A stretch of 64,000 nucleotides of DNA from Schistocerca nitens (GCF_023898315.1 NC_064614.1:73482501-73546500); one strand, 5' to 3'. Counted from the first letter of the stretch, positions 11,816 through 22,900 are shown. Notes: generated by a model from the letters alone, not told the origin. Made by a program: numbers and translations.

Positions 11816-12562
11816 CAGGATGATTCAAAAAGAATACCACAACTTTAAAAATGTGTATTTAATGAAAGAAACATAATATAACCTTCTGTTATACATCATT
11901 ACAAAGAGTATTTAAAAAGGTTTTTTTTCACTCAAAAACAAGTTCAGAGATGTTCAATATGGCCCTCTCCAGACACTCGAGCAATATCAACCCGATACTC
12001 CAACTCGTTCCACACTCTCTGTAGCATATCAGGCGTAACAGTTTGGATAGCTGCTGTTATTTCTCGTTTCAAATCATCAATGGTGGCTGGGAGAGGTGGC
12101 CGAAACACCATATCCTTAACATATCCCCATAAGAAAAAATCGCAGGGGGTAAGATCAGGGCTTCTTGGAGGCCAGTGATGAAGTGCTCTGTCACGGGCTG
12201 CCTGGCGGCCGATCCATCGCCTCGGGTAGTTGACGTTCAGGTAGTTACTGTTTATACCAACGTTTAATACACCACCTATCAGGATGTTTAACACCATACT
12301 TCGTTCGATATGCACGCTGAACAACTGTCGTCGATTCACTTCTGCCGTACTCAATAACACAAAAAGCTTTCTGTTGAGCGGTCGCCATCTTAGCATCAAC
12401 TGACGCTGACGCCTAGTCATCAGCACCTCGAGCGAACAAATGTACAACTAAATGAAACTTTATAGCTCCCTTAATTCGCCGACCGATAGTGCTTAGCTCT
12501 GCCTTTTGTCGTTGCAGAGTTTTAAATTCCTAAAGTTGTGGTATTCTTTTTGAATCACCCTG
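11816..12562 (-). mobile_element. Deleted mariner-like transposon with near-perfect TIRs
   Basis: The ends read CAGGATGATTCAAAAAGAAT...and, inverted, CAGGGTGATTCAAAAAGAAT..., matching over about 32 bp. The element is flanked by TA on both sides (11814-11815, 12563-12564), the target duplication of Tc1/mariner transposons. At 747 bp it is about half the length of a complete element. It carries the fused remnants of a transposase on the minus strand. Confidence 0.9.
11944..12447 (-). pseudogene. Internally deleted mariner-like transposase
   Basis: A 167-codon ORF on the minus strand. Its second half (from about residue 75) is a good transposase C-terminus: WPPRSPDLTPCDFFLWGYVKD supplies the third catalytic Asp in the CDFFLWG context, and ITAAIQTVTPDMLQRVWNELEYR is the usual tail. 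The first half is out of frame. In another frame the same DNA encodes a helix-turn-helix-like N-terminus (CVIEYGRSESTTVVQRAYR). The central catalytic region is missing, so N- and C-terminal parts were joined by a deletion. The protein would have no transposase activity. An intact relative could still move the element because the ends are preserved. Confidence 0.75.
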
Positions 12563-12591
12563 TATTTTGCATACGATTTTGTCATATTATT

Positions 12592-12850
12592 GTGTGGTAT
12601 GAGATCATTAATCATTTGAGCCCTGATGTTTCAGTACATCTTTGTTCTTATTATTGCTCTGGGATAACGAAATTTTAAGTATTTATAAACTGACTTGCAT
12701 AAGAGTTCCACGTTATGACTGTGTGGGTTCAAATTATTAATTAGTCGAGCCGTGCCTTTTAAGTGCAGCTGTATCGTTATTGTTGTTCTGGGATAAATAT
12801 TTTTCTATTTAAATTCTAATGTTGTGAATATGAATTGTCATTTATTGTTC
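12592..12850 (+). repeat. Diverged tandem repeat, ~128 bp unit
   Basis: TGTGTGGTATGAGATCATTAATC at 12592 and TGTGTGGGTTCAAATTATTAATT at 12720 begin two similar units that each contain GAGCC(C/G)TG and a TTATTNTTGTTCTGGGATAA-like phrase. A third, weaker unit may start near 12824. There is no coding potential. Confidence 0.5.
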
Positions 12851-13189
12851 TGTGATAGAATCGCTATTTATTGTGGTGATAACCTTTGGCTGTTTAAAAG
12901 CGCCGACTGTCTAAATATCACGTTGTTAATTATTTTGAGGTTTCGAACCTGTAGATCAAATTTCATTGTCTTAGAGATAGAAAAAACTTGTTTCTTTTTT
13001 AAAGCTGCTTTCTAACCAACTGGAAAGGATATATGTTAATTGTAACCTCATTTAAAATAAAGTCAGTGTATGTAACCAACGTTACAGCTGCCCTTGCGTG
13101 TTTTTCTGGTCCACGGTTCTACTCCACAGTCACTTGCGCCGCAACTTGAGCCGTTTTAACCCAAAGAGACGCATCGCTTATGTTACCAG

Positions 13190-13400
13190 TTCACATGGCT
13201 TTCACGATCCGTCTGTGACACAAAATCTCAAACGATTTGATTCTAATCTTTTCCGATGTTCCCACAATCGACGATTCACTTCCATGTAATTCTGTGCTCA
13301 AAACGTACATCCTCAGAAATTTATACCTCGAACTGTGGCCGGCGTTTGATACTAGTACACTTCCGTCCGTCATGTTACAACTGTGTCGCCGTTGTTTCAT
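13190..13400 (-). pseudogene. RTE-like retrotransposon C-terminal fragment
   Basis: On the minus strand the phrases LHGSESSIVG and IKSFEILCHRRIVK, read across the two available frames, match the GSETW...(I/L)EAFEMWCYRR signature near the C-terminus of RTE-type non-LTR polyproteins, which is also recognisable in the copy at 34045-35862. It is short, frameshifted and lacks RT. Confidence 0.55.
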
Positions 13401-13665
13401 TGCGATACCTCCCAACCAAATCGGAAGTGTTGTGAAAAAAGCTCCTCGAAGCTGCAAGACGTGATTACCAAGAAACAGAGCTGGTAGATGCAAGAACTTC
13501 CTTAATGGCTGGAACGCCTTGTCATAAAGGCTGATCGTGAATTCCTTAATTTAATCCCCTTCTATATAACTAGAAATGGCTCGTCAGTCTGTTTATAGGG
13601 AGACTGTTAATATAAAAGAGTTAATAATGTTGACTAACACAACTGTATTATACTTTCAATCAAGG

Positions 13666-13854
13666 GCCGGTCGGAGTGGCCGAGCGGTTCTACGCGCTTC
13701 AGTTTGGAACCGCGCGACGGCTACAGTCGCAGGTACGAATCCTGCCTCGGTCATGGATGTGTGTGACGTCCGTAGGTTAGTTAGGTTTAAGTAGTTGTAA
13801 GTTCTAGGGGACTGATGACCTCGGAAGTTAAGTGCCATAGTGCTCAGGGCCATA
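13666..13854 (+). mobile_element. SINE, family A
   Basis: The tRNA-like head GGCCGGTCGGAGTGGCCGAG...CGCAGGTACGAATCCTGCC contains A-box- and B-box-like segments. It is followed by the body typical of family A here (GGTTAGTTAGGTTTAAGTAG, GTTCTAGGGGACTGATGACC, ATAGTGCTCAG). An 8-bp duplication AATCAAGG (13658-13665 and 13855-13862) flanks it, showing target-primed retroposition. Confidence 0.9.
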
Positions 13855-14223
13855 AATCAAGGAAATGTTTATTGACATTAATCATAAATCATTGAAATGA
13901 GATTCAAATGACATTTGATAAACAAAAAATTACTAACAATGTGTAACAGTAGAATGAAGATGTGGGACACTTGCGTGAACAGTTCGTTTCTCAAGTCTAG
14001 TCTGTGAAAACCACGAGCAAACACTTATATTCCGGAAGCTTTGCTCTGTCACTAACCTTGACGTAAAAGAATTTTACATTACTATAGATAAAAGCAGCAT
14101 TACAAGCAGTCACTTATATCAAGCGTAATTACTACCGTACACTGGAGCAAAATACGCTATAATACAAACAAAGACGTGTGATGAAGGAATTATCAGAATG
14201 GGACGGAAGTAAATACATGTGGT

Positions 14224-14512
14224 GTACATGGTGATGATTATGATGACGATGAGGTCCCATACTCCGAGGAGCATAGGGGCGATGCGGGAGAACCGCACCG
14301 CTGTAGTAGGCAAGGTCCTAGCGGAGGTGGTTTACCATTGGCTTCCTCCGACCTTAAACGAGATGAATGATGATGATAAAGACGACACAACAACACCCAG
14401 TCATCTCGAGGCAGAGAAAATTCCTGATCCCAGCGGGAATCGAACCCGGGACCCCGTGCGCGAGAAGCGAGCACGCTACCGCAAGACCACATGCTGCGGA
14501 CGTGGGGTACAT
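14224..14512 (-). mobile_element. SINE, family C (full head, distinct tail)
   Basis: On the minus strand the tRNA-like head GTCCGCAGCATGTGGTCTTG...GGTTCGATTCCCGCTGGGAT is followed by a middle block (TTTTCTCTGCCTCGAGATGACTGGGTGTTG) and a tail with GTAAACCACCTCCGCTAGGACCTTGCC. The same head and middle occur at 37100-37317, but with the family A tail. A TACATGT-like repeat at both ends may be the target duplication. Confidence 0.8.
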
Positions 14513-14532
14513 GTACAAACAAATGATAACAA

Positions 14533-15919
14533 TTTACAAAAAAGGGGTAATTTATTCAAATCAGTAAAGCGTCTGCTCCTTATGCAAGCAGTTATTCGGT
14601 ATGCATTGATAGAGTTGTTGAACACCCTGAGGGATATCGTGCCAAATTCTATCCAGCTGGTTGGAGGGCCCGTCCATAATGCTCCAAACGTTCTCAACTG
14701 GAGAGAGATCCAGGGACATTGTCTGGCAAGGCACATATCGGCAAACACAAAGACAAGCATTAGAAAGTCTCGCCACATGCAGGCGGGCATCATCTTGCTG
14801 AAATGTAAGCCCAGGATGGCTTGCCATGAAGGGCAACACAATGAGTCACGACTGTGCTGGAATGGGGCCGCGGATGACAATCAAAGGTGTCCTACTACGA
14901 GGTGCATTCAAGTACTAAGGCCTCCGATAGAAACATGCGCATTGTTTTAAAATGAGGCCGCGTTCATTGTCAATACGTCCCAGAGATGGCAGCACCGTAC
15001 GGCAGATGGAATTTTACCACCAGCGGCGAGAATGAGAACTGTTTTAAATACTTAAATGGCGACGTTTTCCTTACTTGAACAGCGTGCAATCATTCGTTTT
15101 ATGAATTTGCGTAGTGTGAAACCAATTGAAATTCATCGACAGTTGAAGGAGACATGTGGGGATGGTGTTATGGATGTGTCGAAAGTGGATGCCATTTTTC
15201 AATCCAGAAACAAAGCACCAGTCAGCTCAATGGAAGCACACAGATTCACCGCCACCAAAAAAATTTTGGGTATCCGCCAGTGCTGAAAAAATGATGGTGT
15301 CCATGTTCTGGGACAGCGAGGGCGTAATCCTTACCCATTGCGTTCCAAAGGGCACTACGGTAACAGGTGCCTCCTACGAAAATGTTTTGAAGAACAAATT
15401 CCTTCCTGCACTGTAACAAAAACGTCCGGGAAGGGCTGCGCGTGTGCTGTTTCACCAAGGCAACGCACCCGCACATCGAGCTAACGTTACGCAACAGTTT
15501 CTTCGTGATTACAACTTTGAAGTGATTCTTCATGCTCCCTACTCACCTGACCTGGCTCCTAGTGACTTTTGGCTTTTTCCAACAATGAAAGACACTCTCC
15601 GTGGCCGCACATTCACCAGCTGTGCTGCTATTGCCTCAGCGATTTTCCAGTGGTCAAAACAGACTCCTAAAGATGCCTTCGCCGCTGCCATGGAATCATG
15701 GCGTCAGCATTGTGAAAAATGTGTACGTCTGCAGGGCGATTACGTCGAGAAGTAACGCCAGTTTCATCGATTTCGGGTGAGTAGTTAATTAGAAAAAAAA
15801 TCGGAGGCCTTAGAACTTGAATGCACCTTATATGAAAGGAATTGCCACCCCAGACCAATATTCCTGGTTGACAGGCCGCATGGTGGTATGTCGGGTGACT
15901 GTGAGGCTGGTATCCCACC
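14533..15919 (-). mobile_element. Tc1-like transposon relic, interrupted by a mariner
   Basis: Minus-strand transposase fragments lie on both sides of a nested mariner. To the right (15831-15919) is an ACQPGILVWG-type block. To the left (14561-14890) are FMASHPGLTFQQDDARLHVAR, with the second catalytic Asp, and LSPVENVW with the third catalytic Glu. The order and spacing are those of a Tc1 transposase read right to left. Several frameshifts and stops are present. The N-terminus is missing beyond 15919, where the sequence abuts another copy in the opposite orientation. Confidence 0.75.
14898..15830 (+). mobile_element. Mariner element nested in Tc1 relic
   Basis: The ends GAGGTGCATTCAAGTACTAAGGCCTCCGAT (left) and its inverted counterpart before 15830 agree over about 28 bp, with TA duplications outside. 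The plus-strand transposase is in pieces. A helix-turn-helix N-terminus (ATG at 15056; LLEQRAIIRFMNLRSVKPIEIH) is followed by a jump into the catalytic core, so the first catalytic region is deleted. The second motif reads FHQGNAPAHR, with Gly where the catalytic Asp normally stands. HAPYSPDLAPSDFWLFP carries the last Asp of the mariner triad. At least two frameshifts or stops separate the pieces (15416, 15444). The copy is inactive. Confidence 0.85.
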
Positions 15920-16470
15920 ACCATCCCTGCGTCTCCAGACATGTCTTCGGACTGGAATCTCACTGACTGGTGTAGGATTGTCTTCAGTGATGAGTTCCGC
16001 TTCGAAGTGAATTCCAATGACAAGCGAAGACGTGTCTGGAGGCAGCCCAGGCAGTGGTGGAATACCAACCTGTCCCTGCTATATGGCCCAACAACCAGTA
16101 GTGACATTCCGAGGTGCCATTCCATTTCATATGACGACCCCCTTGTTTTTCATCCGCTGCAACCTTTAGCACAGCGGTATGTCGATTATATTCGGCGACC
16201 CACTCTGCTATCCTTCATGGCAAGCCATCATGGGCTTCTGTTCCAGCAGGATAATGACCACCCACAGACAGTGAGTTTCTACTGTCTGTCTTCGTGCTTT
16301 CCAAACAGTGAGGTTGCTGTATCTCTTCCCAGTTTGGAACGTTTGGAGGATTACGGGCAGGGACCTCCGACCAGCTCAGGATTTTGATGATCTAACGCAC
16401 CGATTCGACAGAAAGTGGGACGGCATCCCTCAAGAGGACATTCTCTTTTTACTTCAAGTCAAGAATTAGT
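15920..16470 (+). mobile_element. Tc1-like transposon relic, plus strand
   Basis: The ORF at 15941-16387 carries DWCRIVFSDEFRF (first catalytic Asp), RRRVWRQPRQWW and FMASHHGLLFQQDN (second Asp), then shifts frame. C-terminal remnants (RKWDGIPQE-like) run to about 16460. It is the same family as the minus-strand relic directly to its left, and the two meet head to head at about 15920. The N-terminus is missing. Confidence 0.75.
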
Positions 16471-16789
16471 TAATTGCCTGTTACGGTACTCCATTTTTTG
16501 TAGTCTTCCCACATTCCTCCCTCCAGATCATTTACAACTGAGAGCCTTCTCTTGGAACCTTTCTTCACCCATACTGTCTACCTGCTTCTTCCATTTTCTC
16601 ATAAGTTTATTTTATTCTTAGGACTCTTTTAATTTTAATTTCTACTAGTGCAATTCGTTAATTTACATATTCGTAGTTCAGTACTTGATCTTCCCATTTA
16701 ACGTGAATACCGGTGACAGAACCTTTACTAGCCCTTTGCTTCCGTTGTACTACGCTGTAGATCATAATGTAGTCGTCTACATATTAAGT
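16471..16789. other. No recognisable feature
   Basis: AT-rich sequence with no coding signature or repeat that I recognise. Confidence 0.5.
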
Positions 16790-16935
16790 TCCAGATGTTT
16801 CCGTCTTTGTTTTCGGATCTGCTGCAAAATCTATTTCCTTTTCTTCCAAATGTTTAGATAATTCGACCCCTTTAAGAGCAATTCCCCTAAAGTTCCAAAT
16901 GGCAAATTTCCGAGCGTCATTAAACCATTTTCTCT
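16790..16935 (-). pseudogene. Possible non-LTR endonuclease N-terminal fragment
   Basis: The minus strand reads KFAIWNFRGIALKGVELSKHLEEKEIDFA. This resembles the start of the apurinic-type endonuclease domain of RTE/Jockey-type elements (consensus I-A-T-W-N-V-R-G, then a helix and K-x-x-D-I). The fragment is short, and only this motif supports it. Confidence 0.4.
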
Positions 16936-17880
16936 TGTACCTCTCTCTTGCTCACGTCATATCCCAGTTATTAGTCACGTTTTCGAGGCTAGATTGAGTA
17001 CTGCAGGTATGTTTATTGAATCCTTGCACTGAGCTTTTCCAACCATAGCTCTTAAGCAAGTGAGTATGGTACAGCATTTTCTCTGTACTCGATGTTATGG
17101 TTATACCGCCGACACTCAGCCGTCAGAGATTCGTCTACTTGTTAGGGTACACCACTGGCAGGTGAGGTTGACAGTTGGGTGAACGAGGCTGTATATTGCA
17201 TCAGCACCAAGCCGAGTATATCTGCTTCGTACAGGACAGAGGTGGACAAACGAGTTATTGACTTGAAGTTGTAATCTTTGTTTGTCTGTACTTCCGTATA
17301 ACGTCAACAGATTTCCGTCCTATTTGGATAATTCCCTCGTGGGTGGTGTGTCTTTTCTTTTACTTTTTATTTTATTTTTTATCTTTATTTATTTTTTACC
17401 TTAGAGTGTATTCCAATTTCACTGCTGCTTTAATTCTCACAAATGCAGTCTTCTCACCTCCTAGAAATGTTGGACCTGTGTCAGATGCATCCGGAAGACT
17501 TCTTCAGCCGTCTCGATAGGCGTGACACAGCTGCAACATTCCCACGGATGCTGTAAACCAATTACCGCACGATCCTTCATTTTGTCAGTGTGTGGCGCCT
17601 TTTGGTTGGCTCCTCTAGCGGCGTGCGACGGTACTGAAGCACAAAGATTAATTAACGAAGTTAATTGTTTGGAGGCGATACGGTGTTCAGTAAACCAAAC
17701 CATGACGCCTAAAGTTGAAGCGTTCGCGTCGTACGATTACTTATCAGTGTTTCAAACCCCCAGCGTAATTATGATTCAAAGCAAATACCGTTAACTTGTG
17801 GTAATGGTTGTTAATCGCTGCACTCCATAGGTAATTTACGCTAATCATAAGCATAAATTATACCATCAGCATTTTTTTCG
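16936..17880. other. No recognisable feature
   Basis: Roughly 0.95 kb of apparently unique sequence with a T-rich tract at 17350-17400. The overlapping ORFs on both strands near 17461-17794 show no family motif. Confidence 0.45.
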
Positions 17881-17899
17881 TTAAATGTCATCTATACTA

Positions 17900-18190
17900 A
17901 TAAGAAACCCGTAAAACTATCGTGTCTGCCTATTTGTCTTTGAACACGCTAAGCTGAAAAACTACTGGATGAATTTTCGTAGGGTTTTCGTATGTAACTG
18001 GAGCATGGTTTGGGGTTCCAAATAAGCTTTTGTTTAGTAAAAGCGGATTGCGGAAGAAAAGTATATTTTGATTTAAAGTTATACTGAAACATATATGTCT
18101 GTCTATCTGAACACGCTGACGACCAAAACTGCTAGACGAATTTGCATGGGTTTTCGCAGGTAGCTTCATTATAGCCTTGAGCACGGTATA
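17900..18190 (+). repeat. Two diverged copies of an unclassified ~165-bp unit
   Basis: TGTCTTTGAACACGCTAAGCTGAAAAACTACTGGATGAATTTTCGTAGGGTTTTCG (17934 on) and TGTCTATCTGAACACGCTGACGACCAAAACTGCTAGACGAATTTGCATGGGTTTTCG (18101 on) are clearly related. The unit resembles a non-coding repeat widespread in insects. I do not assign a class. Confidence 0.55.
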
Positions 18191-18198
18191 GGCATTAT

Positions 18199-18916
18199 TT
18201 CATATCCATTGTGCATGCCGACACCCCATACGTACCGAATTGCTACAGAGTGGCTCCAGGAACACTCTTCTGAGTTTAAACGCTTCCGCTGTCCACCAAA
18301 CTCCACAGACATGACATTGTTGAGCATATCTGGGATGCCTTGCAAAGTGCTGTTCAGAAGGGATCTCCACTCCCTCGTACCCTTACTGATTCGTGGACAG
18401 CTCTGCAGTGTTCATGGTGTCCATTCCCTCCAGCACTACTTCAGACATTAGTCGAGTGCCTGCCACGTAGTGTTGCGGCACCTCTGCTTGTACGCTGGTG
18501 CCCTACACGATTTTAGGCAGGTGTACCACTTTCTTTGGCTATTCAGTGTATCACATTAAATATACACGCATAACCACAGGCTGCATTTACCATTACCATA
18601 TCGTCCCAAATTCTGTTCTGTAATCACCATCCAGACCCATCTCCATCCTCCCTCCCCCCTCAAAATAAAATGGAATCAAACCCCCCCCCCACACCCTATC
18701 TCCTCTCACACCCCTACCTAGCAGACGAGACAGTTTCACTAATTTAGACTGACTAACACACACACACACACACACACATACATACATACATACATACATA
18801 AAAGTAGGTTCACAGGTTGACAACTCTCACAAGTTTAACGAAAACAAACGAAGATTCATAAACACTGTTACTGTGCAGAATGAGGAACAGTTTACAAAAG
18901 TGAAGTGTAAATATAC
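18199..18916 (+). repeat. Left arm of long inverted repeat
   Basis: The reverse complement of this segment is found at 19869-20610, nearly base for base outside the microsatellite. It contains, inverted, the inner part and left end of the Tc1-like element of 20262-21334, then flanking DNA, a poly-C/poly-G tract, and a CA/TACA microsatellite at about 18757-18800. The loop between the arms is about 0.95 kb. Confidence 0.9.
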
Positions 18917-19868
18917 CTGACACACATACCAGATATTGTCTGGAAACAATCACTATTACTTTGGGGGTAAGAAGGGGGATGGAGTTGGGGGTAGAAAAGA
19001 GACGAAGGACATGATGCGCGAGTAGCCAGATTTTACTCACCCGAATATTTGAGAACGATAGCACTTACAGAGTTGCAACAAACGTTCCTCATCATTTCAT
19101 ACATTTTCATTTTAGGAAAAAGTTTATCGCTTACATTTCATCTGTTCATTTTCGCATTAGGCATAACGTTTTAATTTATGTTTTTACTACTCACAGTATT
19201 CGCGACACATTTTACAGACAGTGTTAACATGTACCACTGACTGTATCTGCAACACGATATCATTTTACGACACACAGTGCACGATAAACGACGTAGTAAA
19301 AATCGAGATGCGTGAAAAACTGTCGCGTCATGCATGACGTTAAAATTTATTATTACTAACCCACTGAAACGATTTCCACGAAAATTGTTAATAAGATTGT
19401 TTGAACCATAAGGAAGAATACGGAATGCTTTTGAAAGAGTGTAGTACAAGATACTTACTGGTTTGAAGAACATTACGCGAATTGGGGAAAAATGTTTTCT
19501 CTTTGACTTCAAGGACGCGATTCAAAGTCATGAATACAACGCTTATGCAGTCGTTAGTGTCCGTTACTGTTGGTTATCCGTCTTGAGCTTACTGCAGTTT
19601 ATCTAAAGAATATTACGCCAGACGTGTTTCTCTTTTATTTATAAAGCATCTTCTGTGGTTATTCTCCAAATTGGATACATAAGGTAGAACATTTTTGGTT
19701 GTTTTAGGATAAAAACAACGTTTGTTTATAATGTTTCTGTCCAAGTTTCTTACGGCGTTTCTTTACATACTCTGCTTCTTCTCTCCTTACTAGCAGCTGT
19801 TGACGTCGAAAGACGTGATTCACATATGCACTTGCCAGTTTTTGGTATTCTGTAGTATTTCTTGCGCT
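18917..19868. other. Spacer of the long inverted repeat
   Basis: About 950 bp between the arms. The ORF at 19171-19512 (minus) has no recognisable motif. I see no transposon ends or tRNA-like sequence. Confidence 0.5.
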
Positions 19869-19998
19869 GTATATTTACACTTCACTTTTGTAAACTGTTT
19901 CTCATTCTGCACAGTAACAGTGTTTATGAATCTTCGTTTGTTTTCGTTAAACTTGTGAGAGTTGTCAACCTGTGAACCTACTTTTATGTATGTATGTA

Positions 19999-20057
<59 letters not shown>

Positions 20058-20610
20058 GTCAGTCTAAATTAGTGAAATTGTCTCGTCTGCTAGGTAGGGG
20101 TGTGAGAGGAGATAGGGTGTGGGGGGGGGTTGATTCCATTTTATTTTGAGGGGGGAGGGAGGATGGAGATGGGTCTGGATGGTGATTACAGAACAGAGTT
20201 TGGGACGATATGGTAATGGTAAATGCAGCCTGTGGTTATGCGTGTATATTTAATGTGATACACTGAATAGCCAAAGAAAGTGGTACACCTGCCTAAAATC
20301 GTGTAGGGCACCAGCGTACAAGCAGAAGTGCCGCAACACTACGTGGCAGGCACTCGACTAATGTCTGAAGTAGTGCTGGAGGGAATTGACACCATGAACA
20401 CTGCAGAGCTGTCCACGAATCAGTAAGGGTACGAGGGAGTGGAGATCCCTTCTGAACAGCACTTTGCAAGGCATCCCAGATATGCTCAACAATGTCGTGT
20501 CTGTGGAGTTTGGTGGACAGCGGAAGCGTTTAAACTCTGAAGAGTGTTCCTGGAGCCACTCTGTAGCAATTCGGTACGTATGGGCTGTGGGAATGCACAA
20601 TGGATATGAA
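19869..20610 (-). repeat. Right arm of long inverted repeat
   Basis: Inverted counterpart of 18199-18916, about 24 bp longer. Most of the length difference lies in its (TATG)n(TG)n microsatellite (about 19985-20054), which is much longer than the CA tract of the left arm. Confidence 0.9.
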
Positions 20611-21334
20611 TGGACGCAGGTCATCACACAGGATGCTTACGTACGTGTCACCTGTCAGAGTCATATGTAGACGTATCAGGGGTCCCATTTCATTCCATCT
20701 GCGCACGTCCCACAGTGCCTCGACCAGCTTGAACAGTCCACTGGTGATCAACCAGGCAACATAAATCCAGTCATTATCAGTTCAATATCGGTACTGACGG
20801 GCCCAGGAAAGGCGTAAAGCTTTGTGTCGTTCAGTCATCAAGCTCCCAAAGCTCATATGGATGATGTTTCGTTAAATGGTTCGCATGTGACACTTGTTGA
20901 TGACCCAGCACTGAAATCTGCATTAACGTGCGGAAGGTTTGCACTTTTGTCGCGTTGAACAATTCTCTTCAGCTGCCGTTGCTCCAGTTCTTGCAGGATC
21001 TTTTTCCAGCAGCAGAGATGTCGGAGAATTGATGTTTTACTGGAGTCCTCATAGTCACGGCAATGTCGTGAAATGGTCGTATGGGAAAATCTCTACCTGA
21101 CCGCTACCTCAGAGACGCTGTGTCCCATAGTTTTCACGGCGACTATAACGCCACGTTCAAATTCACTTAAATATTTATAACCTGCCATTGTAGCAGCAGT
21201 AACCGAATTAACAACTGCGCCAGGCACGTGTTGTCGTATATAGGCGTTGCCGATCGTAGCGCCATATTCTGTCTGTTTACATATCTCTGTATTTGAATAC
21301 GCATGCCTATACCAGTTTCTTTGCTACTTCAGTG
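20262..21334 (-). mobile_element. Tc1-like transposon, degraded
   Basis: The ends CACTGAATAGCCAAAGAAAG... and, inverted, CACTGAAGTAGCAAAGAAAC... form terminal inverted repeats flanked by TA. Inside, minus-strand fragments correspond to a Tc1 transposase: a C-terminal region of the form DIVEHIWDALQ (third catalytic Glu) is seen around 20470-20500. Near the other end the N-terminus corresponds to the AGYKYLSEFERG-like reading (21150-21190). Multiple frameshifts and an internal deletion leave it non-functional. The part from 20262 to about 20610 also exists inverted in the left arm at 18.2 kb. Confidence 0.75.
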
Positions 21335-21515
21335 TATTAAGAGGTCAATCAGTTTAAAGAGTGTGTCGTTTCCCAAGCTGGTCTGATCCTTTATGAGTTG
21401 CTGCTTTTCTGTTATGGTTCTTTAAATGTGTTAGTATTCTTGTAAGTTGAGGAGGTTTTTTTTTTGTTGTTTACCCTTACGATATCCATGTCTGTGTCTG
21501 TGGTTGTAATTTGAT

Positions 21516-21664
21516 GGGTCGTGCTTCGGTAGCTGAGTTGGTAGAGCACTTTCCCGCAAAGGGCAAAGGTCCCGAGTTCGAGTCTCGGTCCGGCATACAG
21601 TTTTAATCTGCCAGGAAGTTTCATATCAGCGCACACTCCGCTGCAGAGTGAAAATCTCATTCTA
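21516..21664 (+). mobile_element. SINE, family E (tRNA-headed, short tail)
   Basis: The tRNA-like head CTTCGGTAGCTGAGTTGGTAGAGCAC...GGTCCCGAGTTCGAGTCTCGGTC has A- and B-box segments. It is followed by the tail TTTTAATCTGCCAGGAAGTTTCATATC and CTGCAGAGTGAAAATCTCATTC. I recognise this tail as a very common orthopteran repeat, from memory. It is not a functional tRNA gene because the 3' acceptor strand runs into the tail. Confidence 0.8.
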
Positions 21665-22309
21665 GTATAAAATAGTTGTGCCCATCAGCTGGAAGTTTTA
21701 ATTCGAGTATTTTTATCTTATTCTTCTTCTAAAAATTTTTTCCTGAGTCTCGACCACGGATAGAATGATAGCAGTTCTGAAACAATCAATATCTTTCCAT
21801 CACCCACTAGGGTCAAATCATTTGTTTGTCGTACTGAGTTACAATCCGCGCTCACTGCTTCGATTGGTGTTTGAAAAGTAGAAGAGGAGTTACTCTCAGT
21901 ATTGCATCTTTGAGGTCGTGTCGCAATTCCTGCCTCGACACCTAAACCGGTGAGATACTTCCCGCGAAAGGTAAGGTTATAGGTTCTAACTATGCTGCCA
22001 AAGAGTTTGTCATTGTTACATGAATACGCCATTAATCCGGAACGTCTCTTGTTGATCAATTTAGAATTAGAAACAGTTTTTGTTTATGCCGGGAACTGTG
22101 AAAACGCACTGCAACAAAAAACCAACACCCTCAAGGACTGTGTTTAGTGCCACCAGGATATAATATGAGCCTACCGATGGGTTGTAGCTTTTTCCTTCAA
22201 ATAGTAAATGTAATGAGTTCAGAGGTGAATAGTGATCTCAACATGCATTCTATCATACAACTATGCCTCAGCCGACGAGTACGTACTCCTGCCGAACAAC
22301 AGTAGCCAT
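21665..22309. other. No recognisable feature
   Basis: Unique-looking sequence. The minus-strand ORF at 21718-22059 shows no family motif. Confidence 0.5.
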
Positions 22310-22900
22310 TTGAATGGGGTCGCAGTGTGGGCCTGCGGGAAGCTGGATGGAAACAACTAGCTATAGCTGCACACGTTGGGCTCGAGGTACCAGTGTTGTG
22401 TCTCTACTTTCGGCAGTGGACTGTGGACCGGCTTCTAGACGTCGCGTAGTACAAACGTACGGCTCGATCGATGCATTATTTAACCAGCAGTGACCCATCG
22501 AACATCATCCATGGAAGGGATTCGGGCGTATCATACATGTGATGCGTCACTGACCACCACTGGGAACGGTCTGCATGCAGTAGTACTCACACCACTGTGC
22601 CTCTGGCCAGGCAGCAATGGACACTTCGAAATTGCCAATCAAGGCTACGGTAGTGTCGACTGTTGAGTAGAATGGTGCTCAGTCGTTGTCAGTGATAAAA
22701 GTAGGTTTTGTCTAAATGTGAGTGACAGACGCACACATGTTCGGCGTAGACCTGGTGAGGGGCCTAAACCGGAGTGCATACGCCCACTACACGCAGCTCT
22801 CACTACAGACTTATTGGTGTGTAGGGCCTTCCGTTACAACTCGCAGTCACATTTGGTATTTCTGCATATAAATGGTATATCCAGAGCCGATTTAGTGGAG
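22310..22900 (+). pseudogene. Heavily decayed Tc1-like transposase
   Basis: Plus-strand phrases in order are FEWGRSVGLREAGWKQLAIAAHVGLEVP (helix-turn-helix), then RRTHVRRRPGEGPKPECIRP and SQSHLVFLHINGISRADLVEF. These match the usual order of a Tc1 transposase N-terminal and central region. Stops and frameshifts are frequent and no ends were found. The ORF at 22718-23023 is a surviving open stretch of this relic, not a host gene. Confidence 0.65.

Noticed and set aside
13700..13740. tRNA-like boxes here and in the many SINE heads
   Set aside because: Each is followed by a SINE body and flanked by target duplications or tails, and none closes an acceptor stem; they are not tRNA genes.
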